Assembly: GCA_046756865.1 (NCBI GenBank)
Contig: JBHHXE010000033.1
Coordinates: 1 to 16,230 of the forward strand
Length of the DNA: 16,230 nt
From: DUAG01 sp046756865
Lineage (GTDB): Bacteria > Nitrospirota > Nitrospiria > SBBL01 > JAADHI01
Direction of reading: 5' to 3'
Made by a program: the position numbers and the translations under genes. Position 1 is the stretch's first letter. Each line of letters starts with the position of its first letter. Positions 7,441-15,372 of the stretch are shown one piece after another. The notes beneath the pieces were generated by a model. It had not been told where the DNA came from, made no database searches, and worked only from the letters and a program-made list of their open reading frames with translations.

Positions 7441-8551
7441 AATCATTGCCGGTTATGACTGGCTTTTCTTTATTGTTCTCTTCATTATCCTCAGTTTGGG
7501 TGTGTTGTCCATATACAGTGTGACCTACCTGAATGAAACAAACGCTACGGGCAGAACGCCTCTATATATGAAACAGATCTATTGGATTATTATCGGATGG
7601 GTCGCATTTCTGATCATGGCCTGGATCGATTACCACGAGATCATACGCTTCGCCTACCCGATCTATGTTGGAACCGTGATCATGCTGGGCCTGGTACCCT
7701 TTATCGGGCGCGTTGGTATGGGGGCGCAACGTTGGATTCAGATCGGGTCTTTTTCATTCCAGCCGTCAGAAATTGCGAAGATCAGCATCCTGCTTGCCCT
7801 GGCAAAATACTTTTCCGATTACTATCCCAAAAAGGGGCTCAACCTCAAGGAGCTTCTGGTTCCGGCAGGCCTTCTCCTTGTACCGATGGTCCTTATCTTA
7901 AAACAGCCCGACCTCGGAACCGCGCTCTCCATCTCCTCTATTTTTTTCAGTATGCTCTTTGTTGTCGGGCTCAGATCGAAGCTCTTGATCAATTTTGCAC
8001 TGTTGTCGGCGATGCTGTCTCCCTTTATCGGCCAAATTGTCTGGGATAACTTGAAAGACTATCAAAAAAAGCGCCTTTTAACCTTTATGAATCCGTCAAA
8101 TGATCCGACAGGAACCGGGTACCAGATCATTCAATCCAAGATTGCAATCGGTTCGGGAGGAATTTCCGGAAAGGGCCTTTTTGGCGGCACACAAAGCCAA
8201 TTGCACTTTCTTCCAGAAAGGCATACCGACTTCATTTTTTCCGTATTTGCTGAACAATGGGGCTTTCTGGGGATTTTATTTTTGTTTCTCCTCTTCCTCT
8301 TCCTTTTTTTCTGGACCGTTGAGGTCGCGACAAGGTCCAGAGATATTCTGGGGTCCATGATCGTCGTCGGAGCAATCGGCTTAATCTCTTTTTATTTTCT
8401 GGTCAACATCGGCATGACGCTCGGCGTTATGCCGGTTGTAGGCGTACCTCTCCCCCTTTTCAGCTACGGCGGGACAGCGATGGTTTCCACCATGGGTTTG
8501 CTGGGACTTCTTTTAAATGTTAAATTGAGACGGTTTATGCTATTTTACTGA
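7427..8551 (+). CDS. mrdB: Rod shape-determining protein RodA, SEDS glycosyltransferase
   Basis: A 374-aa SEDS-family membrane protein with about ten helices that polymerises lipid II into glycan strands during cell elongation. The family stretches are clear: GAQRWIQIGSFSFQPSEIAKISILLALA, KQPDLGTAL, the extracellular loop FLPERHTDFIFSVFAEQWG with the catalytic-type Asp268 (HTD), and GVPLPLFSYGGTAMV near the end. The start is GTG at 7427, with GGAG 7 nt upstream. It overlaps mrdA by 14 nt, as expected for proteins that act as a 1:1 pair. Confidence 0.97.
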   Translation: MSDRRIIAGYDWLFFIVLFIILSLGVLSIYSVTYLNETNATGRTPLYMKQIYWIIIGWVAFLIMAWIDYHEIIRFAYPIYVGTVIMLGLVPFIGRVGMGAQRWIQIGSFSFQPSEIAKISILLALAKYFSDYYPKKGLNLKELLVPAGLLLVPMVLILKQPDLGTALSISSIFFSMLFVVGLRSKLLINFALLSAMLSPFIGQIVWDNLKDYQKKRLLTFMNPSNDPTGTGYQIIQSKIAIGSGGISGKGLFGGTQSQLHFLPERHTDFIFSVFAEQWGFLGILFLFLLFLFLFFWTVEVATRSRDILGSMIVVGAIGLISFYFLVNIGMTLGVMPVVGVPLPLFSYGGTAMVSTMGLLGLLLNVKLRRFMLFY

Positions 8552-8612
8552 TCTATGTCCGTTCTCTGTATTGGGATTTATTTCTAACATATCGTAGCAA
8601 CAGTCAAGTCAT

Positions 8613-8662
8613 CTGAAAGACAAGGCTTTTGGCCGATAACGCCGTATTTCAGGCGAATCGGC
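8613..8662 (+). repeat. Structured intergenic element, short copy (pseudoknot)
   Basis: In the rodA-rng gap, CTGAAAGAC (8613-8621) can pair with GTATTTCAG (8644-8652) in eight of nine positions. GCCGAT-aa-CGC (8632-8642) can pair with GCG-a-ATCGGC (8653-8662). The order of the strands is A-B-A'-B', a classical H-type pseudoknot, with almost no unpaired bases between B, A' and B'. Two blocks of 15 and 20 nt are identical to the longer copy at 15228-15328. It ends about 10 nt before the Shine-Dalgarno of the RNase G gene. It could act as RNA or be a dispersed DNA repeat. Confidence 0.65.
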
Positions 8663-8687
8663 GGTTGGAGTAAAGGGAAGGGGATCG

Positions 8688-10247
8688 ATGTCTCTTGAGA
8701 TAATTATCAGCGCCGCCCGTGAAGAAACACGGGTCGCCTTGCTCGAAAACAAGGTCCTGACGGAGATCTATTTTGATCGGAAACGGGACCGGCGGATCAT
8801 GGGAAACGTCTATAAGGGGAAAGTGGTCAAAGTCCTGCCTGGGATGCAGGCCGCCTTTGTCGACATCGCAACCGAAAAAGCGGCCTTTCTTTATGTTTCT
8901 GATGTCATGCCCACCCATACAAACACACCCGAGCAGACAAACGAAGCAGAAAATAAGGCCGATCTTACTGATGAGGAAAGCCTCGAACTCGAAGAAGAGG
9001 CGGAGGATCCGATTCCTGTTGTCACCCGTTCAAAGCGAGGAACGACACAATCCATAGAAGAACTCCTCAAAGAAGGACAGGAAATTGTTGTTCAGGTCTC
9101 GAAGGAGCCAATCGGCACAAAAGGTCCCCGGGTCACGACCTATGTTTCGCTCCCCGGACGCTACCTGGTCTACATGCCCACGGTCAATCATATCGGCATT
9201 TCAAGGCGTATCGCAAAAGAAGAAGAACGACAACGCTTGAAGGACATGGTACTCAGGCTGCGAAAGCCGGGCTCAGGCTATATCGCCCGGACCGTGAGTG
9301 AAGGGATCACAGAAGAAGAGTTCAAACAAGACATCGACTTTCTGGAGGTCGTCTGGCAAAATATTCTCAAGAAAAAAGCCAAGTTGTCGGCCCCGGCAAT
9401 GCTCCACACTGATCTTGACCTTATTTTCAGAACGGTCCGTGATCTTTTTACGGAAAAAGTCGGTCGACTTGTGATCGACTCCAAGCGCGATTACGGCAAT
9501 ATTCGTGAATTTGTCGGAACCTATCTCCCCAGCCATCTCTCCCGCGTTGAGTTCTGGAATAAAGACGAGGCAATCTTTGACGCCTACGGGCTCGAGATGG
9601 AAATCTCCAAGGCGAAAAACCGACGTGTCTGGCTGAAATCCGGAGGATATATCGTGATAGACCGGACAGAGGCCCTTACGGTTATCGACGTCAACACCGG
9701 GCGTTATGTCGGGAAAAGGGATCTCGAGGAAACCATCTTCAAGACCAACCTCGAAGCCGTTAAAGAAATCGCGTATCAAATGCGTCTACGCAACATCGGC
9801 GGGATCATTATTATTGACCTGATCGACATGGAGAAGGACCGGAATCGGGATAAGGTCTTCAGCGCCCTCCAGGATGCTGTCTCAAATGATAAGGCCCGAA
9901 TGCACCTGCTGAAAATTTCAGACCTCGGCCTGGTTCAAATATCCAGGGAAAGGACGCGGGAAGATCTGATCCGGGTGCTCTGCGACCCCTGTACCTACTG
10001 CGAAGGCCGGGGCTACACCAAATCGCCGATCACTATGTGTCATGAGCTCTTCCGGGAAATCCGTCGCATAGGGTCATCGCCCCGAGACAAAAAGATTATT
10101 ATCGGTGTCCATCCCGCCGTCGCCAATCTCCTTTACGACGATGAACGTCAAGGTGTAGAAGCCCTGGAACGGGAATATAAGAAGAAGATTATCGTCAAAG
10201 CCGATTCAAACCTGCACCTCGAACAATATGATATTGTGATGCTTTAG
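8688..10247 (+). CDS. rng: Ribonuclease G/E family endoribonuclease
   Basis: A 519-aa RNase G-type enzyme that cleaves single-stranded AU-rich RNA and matures rRNA and mRNAs in the cytoplasm. It opens with SLEIIISAAREETRVALLEN; the S1-like RNA-binding domain (GNVYKGKVVKVLPGMQAAFVDI) follows. The S1 domain is split by an acidic stretch at about residues 78-122. The catalytic aspartates are Asp334 (VIDVNTGRY) and Asp377 (IIDLIDM), 43 residues apart as in E. coli RNase E (303 and 346). The zinc-link region is CDPCTYCEGRGY. It lacks the long C-terminal scaffold of RNase E. The ATG at 8688 follows AAGGGAAGGGG. rng also neighbours mreBCD in E. coli, where it was named cafA. Confidence 0.95.
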   Translation: MSLEIIISAAREETRVALLENKVLTEIYFDRKRDRRIMGNVYKGKVVKVLPGMQAAFVDIATEKAAFLYVSDVMPTHTNTPEQTNEAENKADLTDEESLELEEEAEDPIPVVTRSKRGTTQSIEELLKEGQEIVVQVSKEPIGTKGPRVTTYVSLPGRYLVYMPTVNHIGISRRIAKEEERQRLKDMVLRLRKPGSGYIARTVSEGITEEEFKQDIDFLEVVWQNILKKKAKLSAPAMLHTDLDLIFRTVRDLFTEKVGRLVIDSKRDYGNIREFVGTYLPSHLSRVEFWNKDEAIFDAYGLEMEISKAKNRRVWLKSGGYIVIDRTEALTVIDVNTGRYVGKRDLEETIFKTNLEAVKEIAYQMRLRNIGGIIIIDLIDMEKDRNRDKVFSALQDAVSNDKARMHLLKISDLGLVQISRERTREDLIRVLCDPCTYCEGRGYTKSPITMCHELFREIRRIGSSPRDKKIIIGVHPAVANLLYDDERQGVEALEREYKKKIIVKADSNLHLEQYDIVML

Positions 10248-10302
10248 CTTTTTGCACCTAAGCGCTTCCCTCCCCAGAAGACGGTTATTCCCTTCGTTCT
10301 CC

Positions 10303-10331
10303 TTGACAAAGAGACAGAATTTATATTAATT
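10303..10331 (+). promoter_or_regulatory. Possible promoter of the Gld-like ABC operon
   Basis: TTGACA (10303-10308) is followed in an AT-rich stretch by TTAATT (10326-10331) at 17-bp spacing; TATTAA at 10324-10329 would give 15 bp. The -35 is perfect and the -10 is only fair. It lies in the 142-nt gap after rng, which also holds a small GAGC-gcaa-GCTC hairpin near 10356-10367. This supports independent transcription of the ABC operon. Confidence 0.45.
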
Positions 10332-10389
10332 TTCCCCCTCAATAACCGGAGCGGAGGAGCGCAAGCTCTTGAGAAGGTACTGAAAAGAG

Positions 10390-11382
10390 ATGATTGAAGT
10401 TTCACACCTGAGCAAGCGGTATGGTGACATCGTAGCCATTGACGATGTCACCTTTTCAGTCGATCGCGGTGAAATCCTGGCTTTTCTCGGTCCAAATGGC
10501 GCGGGAAAAACAACCACCATGCGCATCCTGACCTGCTTTATGCCTGCGACAAGCGGAACAGCTTCCGTTGCCGGGTTTGACATCTTCGAAGCCCCCATGG
10601 AGATCAAACGGCGGATCGGCTACCTCCCGGAAAATCCCCCTGTTTATTTGGAAATGACGGTTGTTGAGTATCTCCGCTTTGTCGCAAAGATCAAAGGACT
10701 TTCCGGAAGAAAGATTAACACCGGACTCAATTCGGCCCTGGAAAAATGTGCCTTGGGCCATGTTTCTGGCCGGCTCGTCGGAAATCTTTCTCGTGGTTAC
10801 CGCCAGCGGGTCGGTCTGGCCCAAGCCCTGATCCATAATCCTGACGTTCTCATCCTGGATGAACCGACGGTGGGCCTTGATCCGAAGCAGATTATTGAAA
10901 TCCGCGAATTGATCAAAGATCTGGCTGGGGAACACACCATTATCCTATCAACCCATATTCTGCCTGAAGCAACCGCCGTCTCTCAAAAGGTGGTTATCAT
11001 CAACCGTGGAAAGATCGTGGCGGTCGATTCCCAGGAGCGGCTCTCCGCTCAGGTCAGAAAATCAGAGAAGGTCTCTTTCCGTGTCCGAAGGAAAGCAAGC
11101 CTAAACCCTGAGAAAATCCTGGCTATTCCTGGGGTACATCAGCTCATTCCCCAGGAAGCGGATGAGGGGGAGGGGGCATATATCGTTGAATCCGATGTCG
11201 GCCGTGATATTCGCGAAGACCTTTCCAGGACCATTGTCACAAACGAATGGGGGCTCCTGGAAATGAAACCCCTTGTTCTAAGTCTGGAGGAGGTCTTCCT
11301 TGAGTTGACGACACAGGAGAAAGACGTGGAAGCAGCCAGCTTAATGGTGTCCCCGGATCAGGCCGCGGAGGGAAATCAATGA
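10390..11382 (+). CDS. ABC-2-type transporter ATPase, GldA-like
   Basis: A 330-aa ABC ATPase on the cytoplasmic side of an ABC-2 exporter-type complex. Walker A GPNGAGKTT is at residues 34-42, the signature LSRGYRQRVGLAQAL at 133-147, Walker B LILDEP at 154-159, and the H-loop STHILPEA starts at 187. The Q-loop position reads YLPEN with Glu81, common in this subfamily. About 100 residues after the ATPase core form the C-terminal accessory domain seen in GldA/CcmA-like proteins. It overlaps the permease gene by 4 nt (ATGA). The next two genes match GldF- and GldG-type proteins, so the GldA-like label comes from context; the substrate is unknown. Confidence 0.9.
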   Translation: MIEVSHLSKRYGDIVAIDDVTFSVDRGEILAFLGPNGAGKTTTMRILTCFMPATSGTASVAGFDIFEAPMEIKRRIGYLPENPPVYLEMTVVEYLRFVAKIKGLSGRKINTGLNSALEKCALGHVSGRLVGNLSRGYRQRVGLAQALIHNPDVLILDEPTVGLDPKQIIEIRELIKDLAGEHTIILSTHILPEATAVSQKVVIINRGKIVAVDSQERLSAQVRKSEKVSFRVRRKASLNPEKILAIPGVHQLIPQEADEGEGAYIVESDVGRDIREDLSRTIVTNEWGLLEMKPLVLSLEEVFLELTTQEKDVEAASLMVSPDQAAEGNQ

Positions 11383-12149
11383 GGAATATCCTGACCCTGG
11401 CCGGAAAAGAGATCCAGCTTTACTTCATCTCCCCGATTGCTTATGTCGTGGCGGCGGTCTTTCTGGCTGTCTCGGATTTCATCTTCTATAGTCAGGTGCA
11501 ATTCTATTCGGGCTTTTCATTGCAAGCAAGGCAAATGCAGGGAAATCTTCCTCAGTTGAACATCCATGACGCGGTCTTTCGGCCTACTTTTCTCAACATG
11601 AGCGTCATCCTCCTCCTGATTATGCCCTTGCTTACAATGCGGCTCTTTGCCGAAGAAAAAAAAGGACACACCTCAGAACTCCTGATGACCTCTCCACTCC
11701 GTATTACGGAGATTGTTCTGGGGAAGTTTTTAGCGGCCTGGGGAGTCTATCTCCTCCTTCTCGTGATGACCCTGCATATGCCCTTGATCCTCTCGATCGT
11801 GACAGACGTATCCTGGAAACCGCTCTTTACGAGTTATCTGGGGCTCTTTTTGATGGGAGGCGTCTTCCTCTCGATGGGACTTTTTGCTTCTGCCCTGACG
11901 GAAAACCAGATTATCGCTGCGGTGATCTCCTTCGGCATCCTCATCGGACTCTGGCTCATCGGCGTCTCCGCGCACAACACAGGAGCAACCTCGTTGGGGC
12001 AGGCCGCAAATTATCTCTCGATGATGGATCATCTCGATAATTTTGTAAAGGGACTCATCAGCACAAAAGACTTGTGTTACTTTATCTCGATGGCCGTCTT
12101 TGGTCTCTTTTTAACCCACCGTGTTGTGGAGTCACAGCGTTGGAAGTAA
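11379..12149 (+). CDS. ABC-2-type permease, GldF-like
   Basis: A 256-aa integral membrane protein with about six helices. It begins LTLAGKEIQLYFISPIAYVVAAVFLAVSDFIFY and carries the family stretch LLTMRLFAEEKKGHTSELLMTSPLRITEIVLGKFLAAW, an amphipathic coupling region that contacts the ATPase in ABC-2 permeases. It matches GldF-type permeases in length and order. Starts with the ATG inside the stop of the ATPase gene, a sign of tight translational coupling. It most likely forms the membrane part of the complex with the GldG-like protein that follows. Confidence 0.88.
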   Translation: MRNILTLAGKEIQLYFISPIAYVVAAVFLAVSDFIFYSQVQFYSGFSLQARQMQGNLPQLNIHDAVFRPTFLNMSVILLLIMPLLTMRLFAEEKKGHTSELLMTSPLRITEIVLGKFLAAWGVYLLLLVMTLHMPLILSIVTDVSWKPLFTSYLGLFLMGGVFLSMGLFASALTENQIIAAVISFGILIGLWLIGVSAHNTGATSLGQAANYLSMMDHLDNFVKGLISTKDLCYFISMAVFGLFLTHRVVESQRWK

Positions 12150-13693
12150 GGAAAACCATTCCCGCAATTGTTGGTTTCGCCGGAGTCCTCTTCGGTTTGG
12201 CAGGTTTATTTGTCTACCTCATCTGGGGAAAACCCGTCTGGCTTTACACCACCCTTGAACTCCTGGCTGTGTTGCATCTCTCTGTCTTTCTGGTCACCCA
12301 CTTTGAAATGCTGAAAGATTTTTCAACCCGCCGATCGACAAAATTCGGAACAAACAGCGCCTTAATGATCATCCTTTTCGTTGCCATCCTCTCCATCATT
12401 AACTTTATCTTTGCCCGTCATGAAGTCCGTATCGACCTTTCCGACATGGGTGTCTTCTCACTCTCTCCTCAGACAGAAAACATCCTGAAAAACCTGGAGA
12501 AAGAGGTTAAGATTACGGCATTTTTTGCCGAACAGAGCAAGGTAAAAGGTCGCGCAAATGACCTTTTTGACAACTATCGGAAGCAGACCAACAAGGTCAA
12601 ACTTGACATCATTGACCCCGACAAAAAACCGGCGATAGCAAAACAATACGGCATCACTGAATACGATACGGTTGTCCTCGAGTCCGGTGACCAATCAGCT
12701 ACGGCACGGGCGATTACCGAGGAAGCCCTCACATCAGCCTTGATCCGGGTCAGCAGGGGAACCCGGAAAAATATCTACTTTGTCGAGGGCCACGGGGAAA
12801 ATTCCATCGACGATACAGATCGCGATGGATATTCCTTCCTGAAGGAGACTTTGGAGAAGCAGGGATTTGGCGTGAAGAAGCTCCACCTCCTGTCCGCGAA
12901 AGAGGTTCCGAAAGATGCGGATGTAGTCGTCCTTGCCGGAGCTCAACGCCCTTTAGCGGATGAAGAAAAGAACGCGCTGAACGATTACCTCGGAAAAGGA
13001 GGACGTCTTTTTCTCTTGATCGACCCAATGGTTAAGGCAAATCTCGGCCCCTTCCTCTCAAAGTGGGGGATCATTCTTGAAGAGGATATTATTCTGGATG
13101 CGACCTCCGGACTCGGCGGCGCCATCCCGATCGTCAATCCAGGCAGCTACCCGCCACACAAGATCACCCAACAGTTTAATCTGGCCACCTATTACCCCCT
13201 GACACGCTCCGTCTCATTCGACCCCTCCAAAAACGAGCAGTTTCTTTTTGAGCCCATTATTCAAACCGGGCAAGACAGCTGGGCGACAAAACACCTGGAA
13301 GGCGATCTCTCTATTGAGCCGGGGCGAGACAGGAAAGGACCGATCACCATCGGAGGGGTAATTTCGGATAAGAAAGCAAGCCCTCTGGAAGCCCTCCTCA
13401 ACCAGGATAATCCGGATAAAAATGAATTCCGCCTGGTCGTCATCGGCGACGCCGGTTTCGGGACGAACAACCACGTCAGGGCCATGGGAAACGGCGATAT
13501 CTTCCAGAATGTGGTCAGCTGGCTGGCTGAAGAAGAAGACCTGGTCTCCATCCGCCCCCAGGAAGTTGTAACCAGCACCCTTGTTTTAAGCCCGGACCAG
13601 ATCAACATGATCCTTTATGTGTCCGTGCTAATCATCCCTTCCGGCGTCCTCATGATCGGCCTCTTTGTCTGGCGGGGGAGGCGTCAGTTGTGA
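12140..13693 (+). CDS. GldG-family ABC transporter auxiliary protein
   Basis: A protein of 517 aa if it starts at TTG 12140, which has TGGAG 8 nt upstream and overlaps the permease by 10 nt. An in-frame ATG at 12074 would add 22 residues with no membrane-protein logic and a much longer overlap. Three helices near the N-terminus (IPAIVGFAGVLFGLAGLFVYL; LELLAVLHLSVFLV; LMIILFVAILSIINFIFA) are followed by a large extracytoplasmic domain and a last helix (MILYVSVLIIPSGVLMIGLFVW). The domain has the GldG/ABC-aux pattern: FSLSPQTENILKNLEKEVKITAFF, NIYFVEGHGENS, and the LGKGGRLFLLIDP strand. In Bacteroidota GldG is needed for gliding; here the role is unknown. Confidence 0.85.
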   Translation: MEVRKTIPAIVGFAGVLFGLAGLFVYLIWGKPVWLYTTLELLAVLHLSVFLVTHFEMLKDFSTRRSTKFGTNSALMIILFVAILSIINFIFARHEVRIDLSDMGVFSLSPQTENILKNLEKEVKITAFFAEQSKVKGRANDLFDNYRKQTNKVKLDIIDPDKKPAIAKQYGITEYDTVVLESGDQSATARAITEEALTSALIRVSRGTRKNIYFVEGHGENSIDDTDRDGYSFLKETLEKQGFGVKKLHLLSAKEVPKDADVVVLAGAQRPLADEEKNALNDYLGKGGRLFLLIDPMVKANLGPFLSKWGIILEEDIILDATSGLGGAIPIVNPGSYPPHKITQQFNLATYYPLTRSVSFDPSKNEQFLFEPIIQTGQDSWATKHLEGDLSIEPGRDRKGPITIGGVISDKKASPLEALLNQDNPDKNEFRLVVIGDAGFGTNNHVRAMGNGDIFQNVVSWLAEEEDLVSIRPQEVVTSTLVLSPDQINMILYVSVLIIPSGVLMIGLFVWRGRRQL

Positions 13694-15093
13694 GGTTCAA
13701 GGCAACTGTGATCCTCTCCACCGTCCTCATCCTCCTTGGAGGATACCTCCTGATCATCGAACTCCCCAGAGAAGAAAAACTTAAAGCGGCCAAGCAGGCA
13801 TCAGAACGGCTCTTTTCCTTTACAAACCTTGAGATTACAAGAATCCGGATTGAGAGCCGGAAAGGGACCTTTGAACTGGAGTACTTCCCCGAACACCCGG
13901 AATCCCCCTGGAGAATATTCACACCGGTCCCAACCATTGCCGATCAGGAGACCGCGTCAAGGTTGGCCGCACTTCTGGAAAACTTGCGCTCAAACCGGCT
14001 GATAGAAGAAAATCCGGACAACTTAATAGATTTCGGTCTTGATCCTCCTGCCTTCACCGTCATTGTCACCTATAACCAAACCAATACAGAAGTCATTGAA
14101 GTGGGTATCGAAAATCTAACCGGAAGCGATGTCTACGTGCGGCAGGGACTTGGAACGGCCGTCTACCTTGTCCCGGCCGGCATCAAAAGTTTTCTCAATA
14201 AAGATTTAAACGCTTGGAGGCAAAAGGAAGTCTTCCCCGCTGCCTCCTATGATATCAAGAAGATTCAAATCCAATCTTCCCGGGGCCGGATTCAGGTCAT
14301 GCGGCAGGGAGAAGACTGGACCTTTCAGATTGAACCGCCCGCAGGAAGTGACCGCAAAACGATTTCAGGCAGGGGCGACGCGGGAGAAATCTCCAATCTG
14401 CTCGGAAGCCTCATCAACTTACGCGGAGACGGTTTTATCGACAAGCAAAAAGCAGCGGTGAAGCAAAACCTCGGGACCCCTATCCTGAGCCTGAAGCTGG
14501 GCGTCAGCAAGGTGGAGCGGGACAGCGCCTTTTACCGAACAGAGAATGATCCCGGAGTAGTCTATGTTGTCACAAAGGACTTTGCCCCGATCTATCAGAT
14601 TTCCGAGAAGAGTTTTCAGGCAATTGACCAAGCCTTTTCCGTCTTCCGCAATAAAAGGCTCCTCTCCCTTGCGACACCGGAAGAGATCGAAGAAATCGAA
14701 ATAAGCCGACAGGGCAAACAGCTCCACCTGAAGAAAAGGGAAGGAAGCTGGTGGATGGAGACTCCCACCTCAAGAAAGGTGGAAACCCCTGAAACAATCT
14801 CCCGCCTCCTCACCGACCTCTACTACCTTCAGGCTGAAGCTTTCCTTGATGAAACCGACCTCAAATCACCCGGGACCGGCCTTAGCCGTCCCGGTATTTC
14901 CATACAAATCAAAGGAAAGGGCGGACATTCTCTGGGCAAGGTCGATTTTGGAAAAATAGAGGGCGGTATAATCCACGCCCGTAGTTCTCATCACGCCTCA
15001 GTCTTATTAGTAGACAAAAGAGAACTCGACCGTCTCCCCGAAGAAACAGAGCTCTTTCCCCCTCCGGCGGCCGCTTCTGGTGACGCCTCTTAG
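13690..15093 (+). CDS. DUF4340-type membrane-anchored protein of the Gld-like operon
   Basis: A 467-aa protein with one N-terminal helix (about residues 5-24, ATVILSTVLILLGGYLLIIE) and a long extracytoplasmic part. That part contains three similar beta-rich segments, each opening like ITRIRIESRKGTFELEYF, IKKIQIQSSRGRIQVMRQGEDWTF or IEEIEISRQGKQLHLKKREGSWWME, as in DUF4340 repeats. GTG start at 13690 lies within the stop of the GldG-like gene (GTGA, 4-nt overlap). Proteins of this family commonly close GldA-F-G-like operons; no biochemical function is established that I know of. It probably works with the GldG-like domain outside the membrane. Confidence 0.82.
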   Translation: MRFKATVILSTVLILLGGYLLIIELPREEKLKAAKQASERLFSFTNLEITRIRIESRKGTFELEYFPEHPESPWRIFTPVPTIADQETASRLAALLENLRSNRLIEENPDNLIDFGLDPPAFTVIVTYNQTNTEVIEVGIENLTGSDVYVRQGLGTAVYLVPAGIKSFLNKDLNAWRQKEVFPAASYDIKKIQIQSSRGRIQVMRQGEDWTFQIEPPAGSDRKTISGRGDAGEISNLLGSLINLRGDGFIDKQKAAVKQNLGTPILSLKLGVSKVERDSAFYRTENDPGVVYVVTKDFAPIYQISEKSFQAIDQAFSVFRNKRLLSLATPEEIEEIEISRQGKQLHLKKREGSWWMETPTSRKVETPETISRLLTDLYYLQAEAFLDETDLKSPGTGLSRPGISIQIKGKGGHSLGKVDFGKIEGGIIHARSSHHASVLLVDKRELDRLPEETELFPPPAAASGDAS

Positions 15094-15227
15094 GACAAAT
15101 CCGTAAGGGAAACCTTAGCCGACCAAACGATATAAGCCTTCAGACCAACAACCTTGAGGCCCCCACACCCAGACTCTGCTTCCCCCCAGGATCAGCGATT
15201 GATCCCGGGGTAAAGCGCATAAGTTGT

Positions 15228-15328
15228 CTAAAAGACAAGGCCAGAGGCCGTAAGGGCGACGGAGGCGTACTCACCCCTACGGTGAGGAGACCTTTGGCCG
15301 ATAACGCAGTCTTTTCAGGCGAATCGGC
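15228..15328 (+). repeat. Structured intergenic element, long copy (pseudoknot plus inner arm)
   Basis: Same A-B-A'-B' layout as the copy at 8613-8662. CTAAAAGAC (15228-15236) pairs with GTCTTTT-c-AG (15309-15318). GCCGAT-aa-CGC (15297-15307) pairs with GCG-a-ATCGGC (15319-15328). Between A and B this copy has about 51 extra nt forming a second arm: GGCC-ag-AGG (15239-15247) with CCT-tt-GGCC (15291-15299), topped by CCGTA-a-GGG (15248-15256) with CCC-c-TACGG (15274-15282). The last three bases of the outer GGCC are also used by stem B, so the two folds compete in part. Confidence 0.65.
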
Positions 15329-15333
15329 GGTTT

Positions 15334-15357
15334 CTCATTCCGCAATCGCGGAATGAG
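15334..15357. repeat. Perfect 10-bp hairpin downstream of the long element
   Basis: CTCATTCCGC and GCGGAATGAG are perfect reverse complements with the 4-nt loop AATC. It starts 6 nt after the structured element. No T-run is found on either side, so it is a poor intrinsic terminator. The short copy of the element has no such hairpin after it. Confidence 0.75.
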
Positions 15358-15372
15358 GGTTCCCCAAATTCC

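Noticed and set aside
12074..12139. ATG start for the GldG-like protein deep inside the permease gene
   Set aside because: It would force a 76-nt overlap and add an unlikely N-terminus; TTG at 12140 has a Shine-Dalgarno and fits the tight overlaps of the operon.
15228..15328. Integron attC site or known riboswitch
   Set aside because: The core boxes of attC sites (GTTRRRY and its partner) are not present, no integrase or cassette is seen, and the conserved bases of the riboswitch classes I know do not match.
15334..15357. Perfect hairpin considered as an intrinsic terminator
   Set aside because: The stem is strong, but the bases after it (GGTTCCCC on the plus strand, AAACCGCC on the minus strand) are not a T-run.
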